Shown: positions 1-3,944 of the stretch, one piece after another
Layout: each line of letters opens with the position of its first letter
How positions within the stretch are numbered: the stretch's first letter is position 1
NCBI GenBank assembly: GCA_003219925.1
Contig: QHQU01000196.1
Coordinates: forward strand, 1 to 5,354
Reading direction: 5' to 3'
Source: Verrucomicrobiota bacterium
GTDB lineage: Bacteria > Verrucomicrobiota > Verrucomicrobiia > Chthoniobacterales > UBA10450
Length of the DNA stretch: 5,354 nucleotides
Notes under the pieces: generated by a model
What the model saw: the letters and a program-made list of their open reading frames with translations, nothing else
Databases searched by the model: none
What the model was told of the DNA's origin: nothing
Position numbers and translations under genes: made by a program

Positions 1-1155
1 AGTGCTGCCTTGACTGGCATTGTATGGATTCGTGACAGTGGGATTGGTCGTGCGCTGGGGCGTTGCCCCAGGTTGCGGCCCACCAGTTCCGCCGGCGGCG
101 CCTTGTTGCTGTTCCCCGCCGGGCTCGGTCAGCGCCTGCACCAGCACTGGCAAAACATCACCCGCCGAAATATAACGCAGCGGCCGCGTCACCGGTTTGG
201 CAAACTCCACGTTGGCGTCGAACTCGGCGATCAATTTCCGGATAAACGGCATGTTGATCGGCCGGGTGATGACGTGAATGCGGTTCGTCCGCACATCGGG
301 CGCGAGCTTGATCTTTCCCACGACAACGGAATCCTCGGAAAGCGCCGTGAGCGCGCCGAGATCGGTGTCGCCCTGAGGCACGGGCACGATCGGATTGGCA
401 ACCCCACGCACTCCCCGGCCGCCCGGACCCCCAGGCACACCCGTTCGCGTCTGGTCACTTCCTTTCTCGAAAATGTCTTTCAACATGTCACACACCTTGG
501 TGGCGTCGGCGCGTTCGAGCTTAATGAATTCACTCGTCACTTCAGCGGGGGCGACATCAATTTGATCGATGATCTTGGCTAATCCGCGAATGACGGTGGA
601 ATTTTCCGTTATTAGTATGCTGGACGATTTCGGCAGCGGGAGCACCGAAGTATAAGTTTGCGGCGGCGACAGATACTGCCCGAGCACCTGCTGCAACTCG
701 ACCGGATCGGCATAGCGCAACTTAAAGAGATAGCTGACTACTTGATCGCTCGATGGAATATCGGCCTGGTCCGAAATGATCGGCACGCCTTGTCCGCGCG
801 GATTTTTCCCGGTCCCGATCACCTTCACGATATCTGGATCTTCTGGAACGAGTGAGAACCCGTTCATCAGCAGACTGATCTTGATGATCTGGATTGCTTC
901 TTCGCGCGGCACCTCTTTGCTAAGAAAAATGTTCACCTTGCCCTGCACGAAATTGTCCGTGATAACGCGTTTACCAGTGAGCGTTTCGTATTCACGAAGG
1001 ACATCGGCGACGTCGCTGTTTGGAAATTGCAAACGCACCATGTCCTGCGCCGGAGTTACAGGGGCCGGAGCGGGCGACGCCGGGCGTTGCGCAAGACCGA
1101 GCACTGCGGAGGTAAGCAGGACAACAACGACGAGGGGGTATCTCAACACCGGCAA
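1..1155 (-). CDS. gspD: Type II secretion system secretin GspD, N-terminal part (partial, runs off left edge)
   Basis: The outer-membrane secretin of the type II secretion system forms the multimeric channel through which folded periplasmic proteins leave the cell. The frame is open from about 1155 to base 1, giving 385 residues of a protein usually 600-750 long, so the C-terminal pore domain is outside the window. Residues about 6-22 (LRYPLVVVVLLTSAVLGLA) look like a signal peptide with no lipobox Cys. N0 spans about 40-114 (LQFPNSDVADVLREYETLTG). N1 spans about 136-200 (VVSYLFKLRYADPVELQQVL, then SSSILITENS and IIDQID). N2 spans about 205-315 with a Gly/Pro-rich insert at 232-262. N3 starts near 321 (PLRYISAGDVLPVLVQAL) and enters a Gly/Gln/Pro/Thr-rich loop from 344. 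No in-frame ATG precedes the signal peptide, so the start is TTG 1155, GTG 1149 or TTG 1146; the exact choice is uncertain. Another secretin subtype is possible, but the four-domain order fits GspD best. Confidence 0.86.
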   Translation of the reverse strand, partial: MPVLRYPLVVVVLLTSAVLGLAQRPASPAPAPVTPAQDMVRLQFPNSDVADVLREYETLTGKRVITDNFVQGKVNIFLSKEVPREEAIQIIKISLLMNGFSLVPEDPDIVKVIGTGKNPRGQGVPIISDQADIPSSDQVVSYLFKLRYADPVELQQVLGQYLSPPQTYTSVLPLPKSSSILITENSTVIRGLAKIIDQIDVAPAEVTSEFIKLERADATKVCDMLKDIFEKGSDQTRTGVPGGPGGRGVRGVANPIVPVPQGDTDLGALTALSEDSVVVGKIKLAPDVRTNRIHVITRPINMPFIRKLIAEFDANVEFAKPVTRPLRYISAGDVLPVLVQALTEPGGEQQQGAAGGTGGPQPGATPQRTTNPTVTNPYNASQGST

Positions 1156-1184
1156 TATGTAAGGGGAAGCGCCTTCCGGGTCAA
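1156..1184 (-). promoter_or_regulatory. Possible gspD promoter with small hairpin
   Basis: On the minus strand TTGACC (1184-1179) lies 17 nt before TACATA (1161-1156), directly before the earliest candidate gspD start. The -35-like box is good and the -10-like box is poor (3 of 6 matches). The 17-nt spacer contains a perfect 5-bp inverted repeat, GGAAG-CGC-CTTCC on the plus strand (1165-1177). If this is the promoter, the transcript would be nearly leaderless, which would fit the missing Shine-Dalgarno sequence. This is a weak, inferred call. Confidence 0.22.
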
Positions 1185-1199
1185 TACCGCTTAGCTCGG

Positions 1200-1205
1200 T
1201 ATAAT
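1200..1205 (+). promoter_or_regulatory. Isolated perfect -10 hexamer (TATAAT)
   Basis: A consensus TATAAT occurs in the divergent intergenic region facing the small exported-protein gene. The position 17 nt upstream reads CGGGTC, which is not a -35 box. The distance to the gene start at 1373 would imply a leader of about 160 nt. It could be a chance match, so it is only a candidate. Confidence 0.15.
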
Positions 1206-1319
1206 CCACCTCCCCTGCCGCTAGTGGGAACGGTCTCCCGCCCTGATTCTCGAGGCACTCGCCTGCCACGGCCCGGGTCCCGCGGCTTCCGGATGAACGC
1301 GAAAGCGCCGAATCCTCAG

Positions 1320-1358
1320 CTTTTCAACTCTATACTTTTCAACTCTATAAACTCTATA
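1320..1358 (+). repeat. Short tandem repeat, 15-bp unit CTTTTCAACTCTATA
   Basis: Two perfect 15-bp copies (1320-1334 and 1335-1349) are followed by a 9-bp partial copy AACTCTATA (1350-1358) that lacks the first six bases of the unit. The array sits immediately upstream of the ribosome binding site of the gene starting at 1373. Each unit ends in TATA, giving TATACT (1331-1336), TATAAA (1346-1351) and TATAGT (1355-1360), all -10-like. The array therefore probably overlaps the promoter, and changes in copy number would change promoter spacing. The repeat is seen directly; the promoter role is inferred. Confidence 0.8.
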
Positions 1359-1360
1359 GT

Positions 1361-1366
1361 AAGGGA
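1361..1366 (+). promoter_or_regulatory. Ribosome binding site deciding the GTG start
   Basis: AAGGGA ends 6 nt before GTG 1373, a normal Shine-Dalgarno spacing. The nearby ATG at 1368 is in another frame and runs ATG-CAG-TGA, so it cannot be the gene start. This supports GTG as the initiation codon. Confidence 0.6.
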
Positions 1367-1372
1367 CATGCA

Positions 1373-1834
1373 GTGAAGTCACTCTGGCTAGCCTTGCTTC
1401 TCGTTCTCAGCGCGGCAATTCTCGACGCAGCAGACGAGAAATCTGGCAATGCCCCAATCATTTCGGAAATTCGCGCCGTTTTGCGCGCACAACAGGAGGC
1501 TTGGAACCGCGGCGATATTGATAGTTTCATGAATGGTTACGCTCGCGCCGACACCACTGTTTTTGTTTCCGGTGATGAAGTGATGCGCGGGTGGCAAACG
1601 GTTCGCGATCGTTATCTCAAGAAATACAGCGATCGCGCCAAGATGGGCACTCTTACATTTGCCGATCTTGAAATTGAACAGCTTGGCCCGGATTCCGCCG
1701 TCGCGCTCGGGCGCTGGGAGCTAAAACGCGCAAGCGATAGCCCGCATGGTCGCTTCACCTTAATCTTGCGCAAAACCCCCGACGGCTGGCGCATCGTTCA
1801 CGATCATACCTCGGCGGCTGCGCCAGCCTCGTAA
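1373..1834 (+). CDS. Exported NTF2/SnoaL-like (DUF4440-type) protein
   Basis: This 153-residue protein has a predicted signal peptide at residues 1-20 (MKSLWLALLLVLSAAILDA, small residues at 19-20), so it is probably periplasmic or secreted. Residues about 30-148 resemble the small NTF2-like cone fold of the SnoaL/DUF4440 group. There is an N-terminal helix leading to AWNRGDIDSFMNGYA (43-57), then TTVFVSGDEVMRGW, and a C-terminal strand pair with GRFTLILRKTPDGWRIVHDH (125-144). Family members include enzymes, binding proteins and many uncharacterised domains; no specific substrate can be read from the sequence. The length is typical for a signal peptide plus a single domain. GTG 1373 is chosen because of the AAGGGA site and the immediate signal peptide. 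The gene stands alone, divergent from gspD and convergent with mpl. Confidence 0.85.
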   Translation: MKSLWLALLLVLSAAILDAADEKSGNAPIISEIRAVLRAQQEAWNRGDIDSFMNGYARADTTVFVSGDEVMRGWQTVRDRYLKKYSDRAKMGTLTFADLEIEQLGPDSAVALGRWELKRASDSPHGRFTLILRKTPDGWRIVHDHTSAAAPAS

Positions 1835-1843
1835 TTCGTTAAG

Positions 1844-1860
1844 AAGTTACAATGTTACAA
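1844..1860 (+). repeat. Direct repeat GTTACAA, inverted match at far end of gap
   Basis: GTTACAA occurs at 1846-1852 and again at 1854-1860, ten bases after the stop codon of the NTF2-like gene. The slightly longer word AAGTTACAA (1844-1852) has an exact reverse complement, TTGTAACTT, at 2341-2349 near the mpl stop. The two therefore bracket most of the intergenic region as a 9-bp inverted pair. The match is seen directly; whether it is a mobile-element end or chance cannot be decided here. Confidence 0.45.
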
Positions 1861-1932
1861 AGGCAATCAAGCGTGCCCGGTAACGCAGTTTCGGAAGGGT
1901 CCTCCCGCGCAGGGAATCTTAGCCCACAGTCC

Positions 1933-2048
1933 GTCATCCCCGAGCACAAGCGAGGGATCTCACCCAAGCTGATGGATCGCACAAGCCCACTTGCACAATC
2001 ATCGTCCACTCGCGAGGTCCCTCTCCCCAAAAGGGGGTTCGGGATGAC
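1933..2048 (+). repeat. Palindromic dispersed repeat, full copy (A)
   Basis: The element starts GTCATCCC (1933-1940) and ends with the exact reverse complement GGGATGAC (2041-2048). Inside, GAGGGATCTC (1952-1961) is complementary to GAGGTCCCTC (2014-2023) in 9 of 10 positions. A small hairpin CCCC-AAAA-GGGG (2025-2036) lies near the right end. A second, truncated copy lies at 2096 and a third at 3800, all in the same orientation and all between genes. No transposase is present, so this looks like a REP/MITE-type non-autonomous element. It could fold as a long imperfect hairpin in RNA or single-stranded DNA. Confidence 0.82.
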
Positions 2049-2095
2049 ACGCGTGTGGTGTTAGGGAATGGAGATCGCGTTCTCGCTTTTGCGCT

Positions 2096-2166
2096 GTCAT
2101 CCCGAGCAACACGAGGGACCTCACCCAAGCTCGTGGATCACACAGGCTGGCTTACACAAGATCGTC
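2096..2166 (+). repeat. Palindromic dispersed repeat, truncated copy (B)
   Basis: It begins GTCATCCCGAGC like the other copies and carries the left inner arm GAGGGACCTCACCCAAGC. It follows copy A through the middle (GGATCACACA, then CACAAGATCGTC) and then diverges near 2166. The right arm (GAGGTCCCTC and GGGATGAC) is absent, so this copy cannot form the full hairpin and looks decayed. It lies 47 bp after copy A. Confidence 0.75.
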
Positions 2167-2275
2167 TTCTGGCTGTTTGGCCGATATCCCACAACGATTA
2201 TTTGTGCATATACAAAATAGATCGGTGTGCGGAAAAAGATCTGATCGAGGCGATGCAGCCGCTGCTTGCGATTAT

Positions 2276-2294
2276 CGGCGGTCACAGACCGCCG
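2276..2294 (+). repeat. Perfect hairpin, CGGCGGTC / GACCGCCG
   Basis: An 8-bp perfect inverted repeat (2276-2283 and 2287-2294) encloses the 3-nt loop ACA, making a very stable GC-rich stem, followed by GCTACAG. It lies between convergent genes, so it could stop transcription from either side. Neither strand has a T-run after it, so a classical intrinsic terminator is not shown. From memory, GACCGCCGCTACA-type palindromes recur in Verrucomicrobia intergenic DNA; a genome search would be needed to confirm that. Confidence 0.7.
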
Positions 2295-2331
2295 CTACAG
2301 AGCCGGAAACTTACCGCGAGAGGCTTCAAGG

Positions 2332-2363
2332 TTTTTGACGTTGTAACTTTTTGACCGTTCAAC
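2332..2363 (+). repeat. Degenerate 16-bp tandem repeat overlapping the mpl stop
   Basis: TTTTTGACGTTGTAAC (2332-2347) is followed directly by TTTTTGACCGTTCAAC (2348-2363); 12 of 16 positions match. The second unit covers the mpl stop codon (TGA on the minus strand, 2361-2359). The design, a T-rich start with an AAC end, resembles the 15-bp array at 1320-1358, though the units differ. On the minus strand it gives A-runs just after mpl, not T-runs, so it is not a terminator for mpl. Confidence 0.5.
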
Positions 2364-3750
2364 CCCTTAACTTACTCAGCAGCTTCTCGTGGATCCCATC
2401 GAATCCGCCATTACTAAACACGGTCACGATATCGTTTTTCTTTAGCATCGGCACGATCCGCTCAATAATGGCATTTGCGTTCGCTTCGTAAAAAGCCAAA
2501 CGCCCGGATTGCTTGATCTCGTTCACCACCGCTTCTGGATTTAATCGCTCTGCTTCGGGAATCTGTTCGAGCCTTGCCACCTGGGAAATGAAAACGCCGT
2601 CTGCTATTTTCAGCGCTTTCGGCAACTCGTGCTGAAAAACAGCGCGACGGGTGGTGTTGGAGCGCGGCTCGAAAATGGCCCACAGCCGATGCTTTGGATA
2701 ACGTCGACGTAACGCCGTCAGGGTCTGCGCGATCGCGGTGGGATGATGACCGAAATCGTCAATCACTTTCACCCCTCGGACTTCGCCGCGGATTTCCTGG
2801 CGTCGCGCCACTCCTTCAAACTTCGGTAATGCCGCGCGAATCGTTTCCGCGGACACACCATAAAATTTCGCGGCAGAAATCGCCATCGCGGCGTTGCGCA
2901 CGTTGAACTCGCCAATCATCGGAATCTCGAATTCGTCGTCACGCAAAACGAACCTCGATTTCTTTGCCGAATAGCTGACATCGCGAATACGCTGCGCGCA
3001 ATTCTTGGAAAAACCGACCTCGACCATCGGCGCCAGAGAATCACGCGTCACTTCGACGCAATTCTTGTCATCGCCATTGAGGACGATCATTCCGTTCTGC
3101 GGGACGATGTTCACCAGACGGCGGAAACTTGTTTTGATCGCATCAAGGTCGGGAAAGATGTCCGCGTGATCGAATTCGACGTTGTTTACGACCAGAAGCT
3201 CCGGCAGGTAGTGAATAAACTTTGAGCGTTTGTCGAAAAACGCTGTGTCGTATTCATCGCCTTCGATGACAAAGCATTTAGAGTCGTTGAATCGCGCGCC
3301 CTGCCCGAAATTGCGCGGAACGCCGCCCATCATGTAGCTCGGCGCGCGCTTCGCGAAGTCCATGATCCAGGTCAACAACGCCGTGGTGGTCGTTTTCCCG
3401 TGTGTGCCAGTGACAACAAGATTGTGTCGTCCGCGGAGAAAGTAATTTTTCAAAACTTCCGGCAACGAAAGATAAAATAGTTTCCGGTTTAGGACCGCTT
3501 CCGCTTCGGGGTTGCCGCGTTTGATCGCATTACCGATCACAACCACATCGGCCTTTGCCGGAATATTTTCCGCGCGATAGCCGGAGAAGAGCGCAATGTT
3601 GCGCTGTTCCAGAAAGATGGACATCGGCGGATAAACATTTTCGTCCGAGCCGGTGACGGTAAAACCGCGTTCACATAGCGCCGCCGCGACCGACCCCATC
3701 GCCGTGCCGCAAATTCCGAGAAAATGGAAATGAGCCGGCGCTTCTTTCAC
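2359..3750 (-). CDS. mpl: UDP-N-acetylmuramate:L-alanyl-gamma-D-glutamyl-meso-diaminopimelate ligase (Mpl)
   Basis: Mpl joins the recycled murein tripeptide L-Ala-gamma-D-Glu-meso-DAP to UDP-MurNAc, using ATP, in the cytoplasm. This returns cell-wall turnover products to peptidoglycan synthesis. The 463 residues match the family's roughly 450-460. The Mur-ligase N-terminal domain carries HFLGICGTAMG (9-19) and TGSDENVYPPMS (33-44). The ATP P-loop is TGTHGKTTT (114-122). The central domain has GGVPRNFGQGARF (142-154), EGDEYDTAFFDKRSKF (163-178) and NNVEFDHADIF (189-199), then GEFNVRNAAMAI (280-291). The C-terminal domain has IDDFGHHPTAI (330-340) and FEPRSNTTRR (360-369). GVPRNFG and EGDEYDTAFFDK separate it from MurC. 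The start is GTG 3750: a stop lies four codons upstream and no ATG precedes the nucleotide-binding motif. No strong Shine-Dalgarno is visible. It stands between repeat-bearing gaps, with no other mur gene in the window. Confidence 0.96.
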   Translation of the reverse strand: MKEAPAHFHFLGICGTAMGSVAAALCERGFTVTGSDENVYPPMSIFLEQRNIALFSGYRAENIPAKADVVVIGNAIKRGNPEAEAVLNRKLFYLSLPEVLKNYFLRGRHNLVVTGTHGKTTTTALLTWIMDFAKRAPSYMMGGVPRNFGQGARFNDSKCFVIEGDEYDTAFFDKRSKFIHYLPELLVVNNVEFDHADIFPDLDAIKTSFRRLVNIVPQNGMIVLNGDDKNCVEVTRDSLAPMVEVGFSKNCAQRIRDVSYSAKKSRFVLRDDEFEIPMIGEFNVRNAAMAISAAKFYGVSAETIRAALPKFEGVARRQEIRGEVRGVKVIDDFGHHPTAIAQTLTALRRRYPKHRLWAIFEPRSNTTRRAVFQHELPKALKIADGVFISQVARLEQIPEAERLNPEAVVNEIKQSGRLAFYEANANAIIERIVPMLKKNDIVTVFSNGGFDGIHEKLLSKLRG

Positions 3751-3799
3751 AGCAATTCTTTACGCGGAGTAGCCAACTACGCTAGCGAAAGGAAAACGC

Positions 3800-3912
3800 G
3801 TCATCCCGAGCGCAAGCGAGGACCTCACCTACTTCTTGGATCATCAATCTCTACTTGAGTATTCAACACCGGACTCGTGAGGTCCCTCACCTTCTAGGCG
3901 GTTCGGGAGACC
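3800..3912 (+). repeat. Palindromic dispersed repeat, full but diverged copy (C)
   Basis: It starts GTCATCCCGAGCGCAAGCGAGG like copies A and B. Its left inner arm GGACCTCAC (3820-3828) pairs perfectly with GTGAGGTCC (3877-3885). The right end GGTTCGGGAGACC is a mutated form of the GGTTCGGGATGAC end of copy A, and the middle differs considerably, sharing little beyond GGATC and ACTTG. It lies between the mpl start and the cyclase stop, so it is downstream of the cyclase and upstream of mpl on the minus strand. It could act as a 3' hairpin for the cyclase transcript and may influence mpl expression; both are inferences. Confidence 0.75.
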
Positions 3913-3916
3913 GAGC

Positions 3917-3935
3917 AATAAGCGGCACGGGCCGC
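3917..3935 (-). terminator. Weak terminator-like hairpin after the cyclase gene
   Basis: On the minus strand, nine bases after the cyclase stop, GCGGC-CCGT-GCCGC forms a perfect 5-bp GC stem (3935-3922), followed by TTATT (3921-3917). The stem is short and the T-tract is interrupted, so it would be a weak intrinsic terminator. The neighbouring palindromic repeat may add to it. Confidence 0.35.
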
Positions 3936-3944
3936 AATCGGTCC

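Larger units (their letters stand above)
1835..2358. other. Long convergent intergenic region, repeat-rich, no credible gene
   Basis: This 524-bp gap separates the stop codons of the NTF2-like gene and mpl. Open frames here are short, cross the repeat copies and show no recognisable family. The content is one full and one truncated palindromic repeat, one perfect hairpin, a direct repeat near the left end and a degenerate tandem repeat at the right end. I see no tRNA, no rRNA and no clear T-tailed terminator for either gene. Confidence 0.7.

Noticed and set aside
10..582. 190-residue plus-strand open frame
   Set aside because: It lies wholly antisense to gspD; its translation is Arg/His/Gly-rich with no family signature, while the minus strand shows clear secretin domains.
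776..1162. 128-residue plus-strand open frame
   Set aside because: Antisense to the signal peptide, N0 and N1 coding part of gspD; composition is typical of a mirror frame.
1206..1320. GTG upstream of the gspD signal peptide (about 1203-1212) as a longer gspD start
   Set aside because: A purine-rich stretch sits directly against it with no spacing, and it would add about 17 non-hydrophobic residues before the signal peptide; the nearer TTG/GTG codons fit better.
1852..2128. Short open frames on both strands across repeat copy A
   Set aside because: They exist because the palindromic repeat lacks stops in some frames; the translations are repeat-derived.
2201..2216. Imperfect dyad TTTGTGCATATACAAA, operator-like
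   Set aside because: Only the outer 5 bp pair cleanly, and no gene starts downstream on either strand, so there is nothing for it to regulate.
2055..2354. 99-residue plus-strand open frame in the convergent gap
   Set aside because: It begins just after repeat copy A, reads through truncated copy B and the hairpin, has no clear ribosome binding site and no recognisable motif, so it is best explained as chance.
1933..3912. CRISPR array
   Set aside because: The repeats are about 115 bp, palindromic, unevenly spaced and separated by a gene; there are no short regular repeats with unique spacers and no cas genes.
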